A model generated the notes under the pieces. That model did no database searches, was not told where the DNA came from, and was given only the letters and a program-made list of their open reading frames with translations. A stretch of 12,955 nucleotides of DNA. Source: Rubrobacter sp. Lineage in GTDB: Bacteria > Actinomycetota > Rubrobacteria > Rubrobacterales > Rubrobacteraceae. The position numbers and the translations under genes are program-made. Where the stretch lies: positions 1 to 12,955 of the forward strand of contig JADDPV010000229.1 of NCBI GenBank assembly GCA_016781705.1. The letters are read 5' to 3'. This document shows positions 1 to 6,103 of the stretch, piece after piece (position 1 is the stretch's first letter; every line of letters starts with the position of its first letter).

Positions 1-510
1 AACGCCCAACCCCACTTCGCGCACGAGGGGCGCGACGACGGCCGCCGGTCCCCGCTGGAGGTGCTGGGATTCGCCTCGGGGGTGCGCCACCGCGAGGAGG
101 AGCTGAGGCGGGCCTTCTTCTCTGCGCGCTTCGTGCGGGTCCTGGATTCCCTGGGCTACGCGCGCTTTCGCCACTGGAGGCTCTACGGGGAGGAGGCGCT
201 CGCCGGGAGGGAGGCGGCGCTGTGGCTCGCCGCCGAGAGCCTCACCGTGGAGCACGACGGGGAGCCGCTCTCCCGCTACGAGGTAAAGGTCGGGGCGGCC
301 ACCGGCGAGTTGAGGTCGGTGGCGTGCCCGAGGCTGTTCGAGTCCTCGCACGGACGGAACCGGCCGCAGCAGCGGCTCTTCGCGCTGGACGCCCTGGGCG
401 AGGGCGGTTGGCTGAAGGCGCTGAGGCTGGACGGGTACGCTCCGCGTCGGCCCGCGCCGCCGCGGGTTCTCCAGGGCGCGCTGTTCCCGTACCACGAGGG
501 CCTGGGCTGA
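1..510 (+). CDS. DDE integrase-type transposase, C-terminal fragment (5' end outside window)
   Basis: The frame is open from base 1 to the TGA at 508-510, so the true start lies upstream of the window. The visible 169 residues begin with a HEGRDDGRRSPLEVLG stretch and continue with charged, aromatic-rich sequence (RHWRLYGEEALAGREAALW) and a beta-rich tail. I recognise this as the region after the catalytic core in IS481/Mu-like integrase transposases common in Actinomycetota and Chloroflexota; the tail probably forms the small beta-barrel that follows the DDE domain. The catalytic D, D and E residues are not in the window, so activity cannot be judged. No terminal inverted repeat is obvious between 510 and 597. 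The family call rests on recalled sequence resemblance only. Confidence 0.6.
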   Translation, partial: NAQPHFAHEGRDDGRRSPLEVLGFASGVRHREEELRRAFFSARFVRVLDSLGYARFRHWRLYGEEALAGREAALWLAAESLTVEHDGEPLSRYEVKVGAATGELRSVACPRLFESSHGRNRPQQRLFALDALGEGGWLKALRLDGYAPRRPAPPRVLQGALFPYHEGLG

Positions 511-596
511 GCTTCGCGCCGGCCCCCGGGCCCCGGACGGCGCGCCCTCGAAGACGACCCACCGCCGTCGCCGGAAGCGCTGGCCGTGGTCTCCGC

Positions 597-1424
597 CTAG
601 AGCGGCGGGTCGGAGTCGTCGTAGATGCGCGCGGCGGCCAGTTTGCCGCCGTCTCCGCGCACGTAGACCGCGACGCCCGCCTCCGGGGGGAGCTCGGTCC
701 GGCCCCACCAAACGACGTTGTACTCCAGAGCGCACGCCCGACCGTCGTCGGTGGAGGCGCAGTGTTCGAGCGGGATGCCGCCGCCGTTGGAGAACAAGAG
801 CCCGTAGAAGGCGCGCAGGCCCTCGGCGCCGCGGTGGACGTAGCGCCCGCCGGCGGGTTCGCGGGCGTACCCGCCTTCCTCGAAGGTGGCGACGATGGCG
901 TCCACGTCGCCGGCGGCCAAAGCCCGCTGGTACTCCCCGACGACGTCGGCCTCGCGCGCCTCGGGGTCGGGCTGGAGCAGCGGCGGCCGGATGGCGTGGC
1001 GGCCCGTCAGCGGCCAGGTGCTGAAGTAGACGCGCAGCTCGTCTAGCCGCCCGTCCGGCTCGCGGTCAGCGACGATCGCCGTGGGCAGCTCGATGCGGCC
1101 GTACTCCCCGTCGAGGCGCAAGATCGCCTCCTCCACGCTGCGGCCCTCCGTAAGGACCAGGTCGACGTCCTCGACGGACGCGTTGCGCTCGGCCAGCCAT
1201 TCGTTGGTTTGCGCGACGAACGCCTCGAACGCGTGGGCGCCCTTGACGCGGCCGCGGACGGGGTGGTGCAGCTCGGGCTCGCCGGCGAACGAGCGGACGA
1301 GCGCGTCGGTCTCGCCGGACATAAGACCGGCGAAGTACGGGACCGCGGCCAGCTTATCGCGGCGCCGCTGCTCCACGACGCGCTCCAGCGCCGGCGCCGA
1401 GAACAGCTCGGGCATCCAGGGCAA
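597..1424 (-). CDS. tandem SnoaL/NTF2-like domain protein
   Basis: This 275-residue protein contains two related cone-barrel (SnoaL/NTF2-like) units. The first spans about residues 24-140 (start YFAGLMSGETDALVRSFAGE, then a GRIELP strand). The second spans about 160-272 (start VVGEYQRALAAGDVDAIVATF, then CALEYNVVWWGRTELPPEAG). Such domains bind small hydrophobic ligands or act as cyclases or isomerases, but the substrate cannot be read here. I chose the TTG at 1424-1422 because AAAGGAG sits 8 bases upstream; the in-frame ATG at 1415 would leave a 17-base gap. The frame runs on upstream to 1592, but that part has no family-like sequence. It is a single gene between transposon remnants, with no partner and no signal peptide, so probably cytoplasmic. 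Confidence 0.72.
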   Translation of the reverse strand: MPWMPELFSAPALERVVEQRRRDKLAAVPYFAGLMSGETDALVRSFAGEPELHHPVRGRVKGAHAFEAFVAQTNEWLAERNASVEDVDLVLTEGRSVEEAILRLDGEYGRIELPTAIVADREPDGRLDELRVYFSTWPLTGRHAIRPPLLQPDPEAREADVVGEYQRALAAGDVDAIVATFEEGGYAREPAGGRYVHRGAEGLRAFYGLLFSNGGGIPLEHCASTDDGRACALEYNVVWWGRTELPPEAGVAVYVRGDGGKLAAARIYDDSDPPL

Positions 1425-1683
1425 AGGGGCTTCTCCTTTCTTCTCGGCGAACGTGGTCTGGGCTCCGTAGTGCGCCCGCAAGAACCGGGAGCGTGTGCCT
1501 GCTCGTCGCTGGCGAGGCGGTGCCCATTCCAAGTTCTGCTCGTTGCCAACCCCGGGCCAACGACGCGGGAAAGGAAGCATGCCACGAGGCATAGCCCGCC
1601 GCCAGTCGGGGTCCTGCTGCGCGAGTACGGTCCCGCACCGACGCTCTTCCCGTCAAGGTTGGTCGGCCTATGCGTCCCAGACA
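1425..1683. other. intergenic remnant between SnoaL gene and ISL3 stump
   Basis: About 260 bases with no convincing gene on either strand. The only visible item is the ribosome binding site of the SnoaL gene at 1433-1439 (minus strand). The ISL3 transposase match stops abruptly at about 1694 and none of its missing part is found here, so this stretch probably marks a deletion or replacement junction. Confidence 0.4.
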
Positions 1684-1956
1684 TCACGGCGAGGTTACCC
1701 TCTCGCAGGAGGGATCGTCGCAGAAGAAGCGCCTCGCGCGCACCTCGAGCTCGACCGAGATACCGTGCCATGGGAGGTCCGAGACGTTGCGATGGTAGCG
1801 GCTGTGCGCCCGGGAGGAATGGCGCCCAGAGAGCTGACATCCGCACCCCTCGGCGCCGGACGACACCGAGATGCTCACACGCCCAGGCTCGATGCTCAGG
1901 CCTTCGATCCGCAGGCCCCTCGGGAGCAACTCGTGGGCTTCGACGGCGGTCCTCAT
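1684..1956 (-). pseudogene. ISL3-family transposase, N-terminal stump
   Basis: An open frame of 90 codons starts at ATG 1956 behind a strong GGAGGA site. It matches the beginning of the ISL3 transposase at 7350-9009: both have LLP-x-GL near residue 10-15, HSRY, SDLPW-GI and a FFC-x5-CER zinc element. The match ends right after CER, followed by four unrelated residues and a stop at 1684. A full protein would have about 550 residues, so the whole DDE catalytic domain is missing. The first zinc pair reads CGCQLSG where the other copy has CLSCG, so one cysteine position is altered. This is the residue of the insertion that broke arsA. It might at most make a zinc-finger/HTH-like peptide; I infer no function. 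Confidence 0.8.
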
Positions 1957-1996
1957 GGCGACGCTCCTCCTTACCCGACTCGATATAGCCCAACGG

Positions 1997-2021
1997 TAAG
2001 GCCTGTTCACCAGGAAAGCCA
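1997..2021 (-). repeat. ISL3 terminal inverted repeat (left end of the stump element)
   Basis: On the minus strand this 25-base stretch begins GGGTTCTGTGGCTTT and ends TGGTGAAC. It agrees at about 17-18 of 25 positions with the element end at 7285-7309 (GGGTTCTCCC, then TTTTGGTGAAG). It lies about 40 bases upstream of the stump's ATG and just after the break in arsA, as expected for the outer tip of the element. About 20 bases between it and the last arsA-like codon are unassigned, so the tip could lie slightly further out. Confidence 0.5.
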
Positions 2022-2523
2022 CAGAACCCACAATTGTTGGCGAGGTTTCTGGCCGGTGGGGGCCGTGTCGAAGACGACGCGGTCGAAGTCCTGCGCGAGG
2101 TTCGCGTCCGAAAGTATCCCGGTGAACTCGTTGAACGCCGCGATCTCCACGGTGCAAGCCCCGGAGAGCTGCTCCTCCATCGCCCTGAGCGCCGACTCGG
2201 GCAGGACGCCCCGGTAGGGGCCCACCAGCTTCTCCTTGTAAGCCTCCGCCGCAGCCTCGGGGTCGAGGTTCATCACGTAGAGGTTCGGCGCCTCCGGGAC
2301 CGGGGTGAACTCCTGCCCGGCCTCCACTCCGAAGACGTCGTCGAGGTTCGAGGCCGGGTCGGGGCTCACCACGAGCACCCTCTTGCCGGACTCCGCCATC
2401 CTTAGGGAGGCCGCGCTCGCGACGGTGGTCTTTCCTACCCCGCCCTTGCCCGTGAAGAACAGGTACCGCGTCCCCCAGCCCGTCCAGTCCAGGGGCGCGA
2501 GCGCCGGAACGTCGTCGGCGCCA
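2007..2523 (-). pseudogene. arsA: ArsA arsenite-stimulated ATPase, N-terminal part truncated by ISL3
   Basis: ArsA hydrolyses ATP to drive arsenite export through ArsB. Visible here are RYLFFTGKGGVGKTT (P-loop), the VLVVSPDPASNLDDVF segment after it, and VVFDTAPTG, where the family's DTAP signature should continue with HTLRLL. After TG the sequence turns into element-derived residues and stops at 2007. Family members have about 300-590 residues; only about 160 remain, so the ATPase core is incomplete and should not work. No ATG, GTG or TTG lies in this frame between the arsD tail and the P-loop. A GTG at 2525-2523, overlapping the arsD TAG seen in another frame, would be a natural start but is out of frame by one base. 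In the sequence as given, ArsA is read only as the tail of the ArsD frame. Confidence 0.82.
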
Positions 2524-2981
2524 CTAGCAGCACCCCGAGTCTGGCCCGCAGCAAGAAGAACCGGCGGAGGCGTCCTCGGTCCCGGCCTCGGCCGAGCTTC
2601 CGGTGTCCCCGAGGCCGCGGCCCCCTTCAAGGCCCCGACGAGCTCCTGACGGGAGGGGTAGGCGCCGTGGAAAGCGACGACCCCGTTCACCAGGACCGCC
2701 GGAAGTGCCCCGTCCCCGAAGGCCTGCATCAGGCCGACGACCCGCGGGTTCTCGGCGAAGGCGTGAGGCTCCTGGGCCAAGTTGAACCGCTCGACCCGTA
2801 CCCCCCGGCCCTCGATCCACTTGAGGTCCCGCGAGATTCTCACGACCTCCTCGTCGACCGACGGCCCGCACACGCCCGTGGGGCAACACATCGCCGGGTC
2901 GTACACGCTCGCCTTCACCGCTCCCGACGCTCCCGACTCCGCCGCCATCGGCAGCGTCCGCTTCTCCTTCAAGTCCGACAC
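2524..2981 (-). CDS. arsD: ArsD arsenite metallochaperone (frame runs on into arsA)
   Basis: ArsD binds As(III) and hands it to ArsA; it is also a weak repressor in some ars operons. The core ASVYDPAMCCPTGVCGP holds the Cys-Cys-x4-Cys triad equivalent to Cys12, 13 and 18 of the E. coli protein, followed by the thioredoxin-like segment with VERFNLAQEPHAFAENP and LPAVLVNG. The GTG at 2981 has AAAAGGA 7 bases upstream; ATG 2948 and GTG 2918 are alternatives, and the last gives the usual short ArsD start. In this frame the protein does not stop but continues into ArsA. In another frame the end reads SSCCGPDSGCC then TAG at 2526-2524, which is the classical ArsD tail. One base missing from the G run near 2608 would explain this. 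Fusion or frameshift remains open. Confidence 0.82.
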
Positions 2982-3026
2982 GGTCTTGTCCTTTTCGTTT
3001 ATCGACGATGGACGATCAAAACGACC

Positions 3027-3054
3027 AAAAAAAAAGCGCCCTACAGGAGGGCGC
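3027..3054 (-). terminator. intrinsic terminator between arsR and arsD
   Basis: On the minus strand GCGCCCT, a 5-base loop and AGGGCGC are followed by nine T residues, a textbook intrinsic terminator. The arsR stop codon (3043-3041) lies inside the hairpin. Since arsD follows on the same strand, the hairpin should cut off or attenuate most transcription after arsR. Confidence 0.9.
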
Positions 3055-3418
3055 CTGCGAGGGCCTTGAACTCGGCGAGGGCCTCGCGGTCGAGGCCGTA
3101 ACAGGTCCGCGGGCCGTCGATGGTCCCCAGGACCAATCCTGCGTCCTTGAGGACCTTTAGGTGCTGGCTGACGGTGGATTGGGCCAGCGGCAGGCTGTCG
3201 ACGATGTCCCCGCACACGCAGGTTTCCACCGTGAGCAGGAGCCGGACGATCTTCACCCTGGCCGGGTGCGCAAGTGCCTTGCACATCCTCGCTAACCTCT
3301 CCTGGACGGCATCGAGTTCCTCGGGGGTTTCCCCAGTCCGCAATACCTCGGCGGGACTGCAGCACGCATCCTCGCCCTCGGAGAGGGGGAGCCGCGGGAT
3401 GTCCTGCTTAATCGTCAT
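3041..3418 (-). CDS. arsR: ArsR-family As(III)-responsive repressor
   Basis: This 125-residue winged-helix repressor of the ArsR/SmtB family has its recognition helix in LAQSTVSQHLKVLKDAG (about 78-94). The metal site motif ETCVCGD (Cys67, Cys69) matches the ELCVCDL motif of As(III) sensors, and extra cysteines occur at 19-20 (ACCSP), 46 and 106. The N-terminal Cys pair recalls corynebacterial ArsR, so two As(III)-binding arrangements are possible. It should leave DNA when arsenite binds and so derepress its own operon. The ATG at 3418 has no Shine-Dalgarno and lies only a few bases from the predicted transcription start, so a leaderless mRNA is likely. It is the only ars gene here that looks intact. 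Confidence 0.93.
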   Translation of the reverse strand: MTIKQDIPRLPLSEGEDACCSPAEVLRTGETPEELDAVQERLARMCKALAHPARVKIVRLLLTVETCVCGDIVDSLPLAQSTVSQHLKVLKDAGLVLGTIDGPRTCYGLDREALAEFKALAGALL

Positions 3419-3426
3419 CGCACGAT

Positions 3427-3455
3427 AAGGTATACCGGTGTGGATAGGATGTCAA
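3427..3455 (-). promoter_or_regulatory. arsR promoter with overlapping palindrome
   Basis: A perfect -35 TTGACA (3455-3450) is followed by 17 bases and TACCTT (3432-3427) as -10; TATACC with a 15-base spacer is the alternative. The -10 overlaps the 8-base palindrome GGTATACC (3429-3436), a plausible part of the ArsR operator. The arsR ATG begins 9 bases after the -10, which implies leaderless transcription. Confidence 0.7.
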
Positions 3456-3467
3456 ACGGGCGGCTTG

Positions 3468-3613
3468 CGGGTAGATGGTGGAGAGCACACCATCGAGGTT
3501 ACCCGAGGCGGCATCGAACCGCCTAAGTACGATAGACGCACGAGCGAACAACGCCTCTGAGGTAGGACCGGGGAGCAGCACGACGCGCGTCGTGCTGCTC
3601 CCCGGTCCTTTTG
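3468..3613 (+). ncRNA. possible structured RNA ending in the palindrome terminator
   Basis: No gene fits this gap between arsR and phoX. On the plus strand CGGGTA (3468-3473) pairs with TACCCG (3500-3505), enclosing GATGGTG (3474-3480) paired with CACCATC (3488-3494). A second hairpin, AGGCGG (3506-3511) with CCGCCT (3519-3524), has a 7-base loop. After an unpaired A-rich stretch comes the palindrome with TTTT. I tried to read it as tRNA or a known riboswitch and could not. No clear plus-strand promoter was found, and no plus-strand gene follows, so a stand-alone small RNA is the best reading, with low confidence. Confidence 0.3.
3564..3609. terminator. 46-bp perfect palindrome, probable transcription terminator
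   Basis: Two 23-base arms (3564-3586 and 3587-3609) are exactly complementary. On the plus strand the arm ends in CCT and runs into TTTT (3609-3612). The hairpin lies 24 bases past the phoX stop, so it may end phoX transcription on the minus strand, although the U-tract is on the plus-strand side. Confidence 0.7.
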
Positions 3614-3633
3614 GTCCTTGCTAGGGCTGTCCC

Positions 3634-5475
3634 TCAGAAGCCGGTAATGGCGACGAGGGAGGACTTGGGACCGTCCCCGTTCGGCCAGGTGCTCGTTGGG
3701 GCGTTGGGGTCTTCGGTCTCCTCGCCGGGATGCTGGACGGCGAGGAAGAGGGTCTTTTCGTCGGGGGTGAAGAAGGGACCGGTCAGCTCGGCCTCTATCG
3801 GGCCGCTGGCGAACTGGAACACGTCCCCGCCGGGGCCCGCGGTACCCCTGGGCATAAAGAACGCGCCGTTGTTCTTGAAGGTCTTGTAGATCCCCTCGTT
3901 GAGACCACTCGAGGACATGTCGGTGACCACCCAGAGGTTGCCGCCCTTGTCGAAGGCGAGGTTGTCGGGTGAGGCGAAACCGGTCTGCGGGCCGCCCGCG
4001 GAGTAGACCTCGAAGAGGAACTCCATAGCCTCCGGGTCGTTCTCGGCCTCGATGACCTTGAGGATCTGGCCGTAGAAGTTGCCGTGGTCGGTGTTGTTGG
4101 TGAGCGCGGCGTAGACCTCTCCGGTCTCCGGGTCTATCTCTATGTCTTCGCAGCGGTCCAGGGGGGTGCCGATCGGGTCGCCGTCCTCTTCCTCGGCGAG
4201 TTGAGCGGCCTCGGCGGTCCGCACGAGGACGTCGGCCTGGCTCTTGAAGCCGTTGTCCCTGAAGATGGGGTTGTTCTCGTAGTCCATGGCGACCCAGCGG
4301 CCGTTGGCGAAGTCGGCGACGTAGAGCATCCCGTCCGAGAGAAGATCCAGGTTAGCTTCTCGGTTGCTCTCGTCGTAGGTGCCGCTGGAGATGAACTTGT
4401 ACATACACTGGTCGTTCTCGTCGTGGCCGGTGTACACGACGGCCTTGCCGCCCGGAGAGATGACGATGGCGGCGTTCTCGTGCCGGACGCGTCCGAGCCA
4501 GGTGTGCTTGCGCGGCTTGGACTCGGGGTCGAACGGGTCTACCTCCGCGATCCAACCGTAGTGCTCGGGGGGTTGGGCATTGTCGGGGTCGTCGAGCCAG
4601 CGGTAGCCGCTCGCGACGTCGTACGGCTCGGGGGCGTCGTCGTCCTCCGTGCCGGCGCCGGGCTCCTCCTGCCCCTCGGTCCGCTCGCCGAAGTAGTCCT
4701 GGAAGTTCTCCTCGCAGGTGAGGACGGTGTTCCAGGGCGTTACCCCGCCGCCGCAGTTGGCGAGGGTGCCTATGACCTCGTCCGTGCCCTCCATCTGCAT
4801 CTCCGGGCTACCGGCGGCGGGGCCGGTGACGCCCATCGGCGTCGTCGCATCGACGCGGCGGTTGAGCGCGTCGCCCTCGACGAAGGCCCAGGTGTCGCCC
4901 TCCCTCCTGACCCGCACGACCGAGCCGCCGACGCCGGTCTTCTCTCGGGCTATCTGCTCGGAGGTCTTCTGCGTCTCGTTCTCGACGTCGGTGTAGCCGG
5001 ACCAGAACATGGGGTTTATGTACTCGTGGTTGACCCAGAGGAGGCCGTCCCCGGAGTTGTCGCCGCCCTCCAGGGCGTCGATGGGGAAGTACGCCACGTA
5101 GTCGTTGTGGTCGCCGTAGACCATGCCGCCCCCGAGCGAGTCGCCGGAGCTGCGGATGATCTCGTACTTGTAACCTTCGGGGAGGATCAGGTCGTCCGCG
5201 TCGGACGGCTCGATGGGTTTGAAGAACGCTTCCGCACCGGTGCCGGCGCTACCTCCCTGCTCCTGACCCCCTTCCTGCGCCCCACCGCCGGTCGCGCCTT
5301 CGTCCTGGACCTGGGCGCAGCCCGTGAGGACGCCCGCGCTCCCGGCGGTGAGCGCCGCGGAGCCCGCCCCGAGGTAGGTAAGGAAGCGCCGCCGCGTCAT
5401 GCCGAGCGCCGTCGGCTCTATCTCTTTGCCGCGCTTCTGCTGCTTTATCCTCTGTACGTCCGGCCCCTTCTGCAC
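3634..5475 (-). CDS. phoX: PhoX-family alkaline phosphatase, Tat-exported lipoprotein
   Basis: This 613-residue secreted phosphatase of the PhoX (DUF839) family is a beta-propeller enzyme that in known members uses Fe3+ and Ca2+ to release phosphate from organic monoesters. The N-terminus has a twin-arginine motif (TRRRFL, about 27-32), a hydrophobic stretch and a lipobox LTGC with Cys53, so it is probably folded inside, exported by Tat and lipid-anchored. A Gly/Glu/Gln-rich linker follows (about 58-80). Family signatures are LLWVNHEY (about 146-152), CGGGVTPWNTVLTCEENF (about 241-258), RVRHENAAI (about 329-337), DRCEDIEIDPETGEVY and SPDNLAFD-x2-GNLWV. I prefer the GTG at 5475, 8 bases after AAAGG; a GTG at 5484 abuts that site. 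It is monocistronic, intact, and preceded by PHO-box-like repeats. Confidence 0.93.
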   Translation of the reverse strand: MQKGPDVQRIKQQKRGKEIEPTALGMTRRRFLTYLGAGSAALTAGSAGVLTGCAQVQDEGATGGGAQEGGQEQGGSAGTGAEAFFKPIEPSDADDLILPEGYKYEIIRSSGDSLGGGMVYGDHNDYVAYFPIDALEGGDNSGDGLLWVNHEYINPMFWSGYTDVENETQKTSEQIAREKTGVGGSVVRVRREGDTWAFVEGDALNRRVDATTPMGVTGPAAGSPEMQMEGTDEVIGTLANCGGGVTPWNTVLTCEENFQDYFGERTEGQEEPGAGTEDDDAPEPYDVASGYRWLDDPDNAQPPEHYGWIAEVDPFDPESKPRKHTWLGRVRHENAAIVISPGGKAVVYTGHDENDQCMYKFISSGTYDESNREANLDLLSDGMLYVADFANGRWVAMDYENNPIFRDNGFKSQADVLVRTAEAAQLAEEEDGDPIGTPLDRCEDIEIDPETGEVYAALTNNTDHGNFYGQILKVIEAENDPEAMEFLFEVYSAGGPQTGFASPDNLAFDKGGNLWVVTDMSSSGLNEGIYKTFKNNGAFFMPRGTAGPGGDVFQFASGPIEAELTGPFFTPDEKTLFLAVQHPGEETEDPNAPTSTWPNGDGPKSSLVAITGF

Positions 5476-5515
5476 GGTTGGCACCTTTCGATCTCGCCCA
5501 CTACTACCGCCGCCT

Positions 5516-5581
5516 ATGGTAGAGATCCGGGCTTCCGCTCAGGTTTCAGGCGCGTAAAAATGTGGTTAAAAGGCGGTTTAA
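5516..5581 (-). promoter_or_regulatory. PHO-box-like direct repeats and -10 of phoX
   Basis: On the minus strand four consecutive 11-base units occur: TTAAACCGCCT (5581-5571), TTTAACCACAT (5570-5560), TTTTACGCGCC (5559-5549) and TGAAACCTGAG (5548-5538). Each starts with a 7-base half like TTTAACC plus 4 variable bases, which is the spacing of PhoB/PhoP binding sites. A -10-like TACCAT lies at 5521-5516, 16 bases after the last unit, and the phoX start about 40 bases further. Response-regulator activation in place of a -35 fits this layout. Confidence 0.6.
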
Positions 5582-6103
5582 GACGGGTCCGGTCACGGCG
5601 GAAGGAATGGCCGCTCCGAGCACGATCTCGTATCCCGTACGGACCACGTGCGGCGGCCGTCTCGACCGGGAACAGCACGGACACCCCGAATCACGTCGGT
5701 ACGATCGCGCGGCGCGAACCGCCGCCGGCATGGACCCACGGGCAAGCAAAGCAGACCCACTTTCATGAGAAGGCACGCTCTGTCAAGGCCGACGTGGCGG
5801 CCGCGGTGCTCCGTCGCGCCGTCTCCGCCTGGCGTCCCGTCGCCGCGCTTCCATTCACACTCTCGTCGGTCCCGTCCTGAGGGCCGGGTGCATGATGGGG
5901 TCCGTGCCCAGGGCCGGCGCTGCTATCTCATGAGCGGTCTTCGGAAAAACCGAACCCAGCAGGTCTGCGCAGTCACCACTACCCGGGGCGATCGGGGGCC
6001 TTGCGTCACGCTCGCGCCGCGCGCCGCGACCGGCTCGCCGACGGCGTTCGTCACACCTTGCGGGTGTTGCCGTCCTCCCTTCTGCTTCGCCCGCCGGCTT
6101 CTC
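5582..6103. other. long gene-free stretch including IS110 downstream flank
   Basis: I see no credible gene in these roughly 520 bases; the open frames lack start signals and family-like sequence. The part up to about 5760 is phoX upstream DNA. From 5761 on, TTTCATGAGA is the inverse of 7272-7281, so 5761-6103 is probably the noncoding 3' flank of the IS110 element. ATCTCATGA also occurs directly at 5929-5937 and 7271-7279, giving an alternative boundary. Confidence 0.35.

Noticed and set aside
3468..3530. tRNA-like look of the arsR-phoX gap (5-bp stem with 7-base loop)
   Set aside because: The loop lacks the conserved TTC, and no acceptor stem or anticodon arm can be built.
4084..5880. A 598-codon open frame on the plus strand opposite phoX
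   Set aside because: It lies antisense to the well-supported phoX gene, its residue pattern is typical of a GC-rich shadow frame, and it has no recognisable domain.
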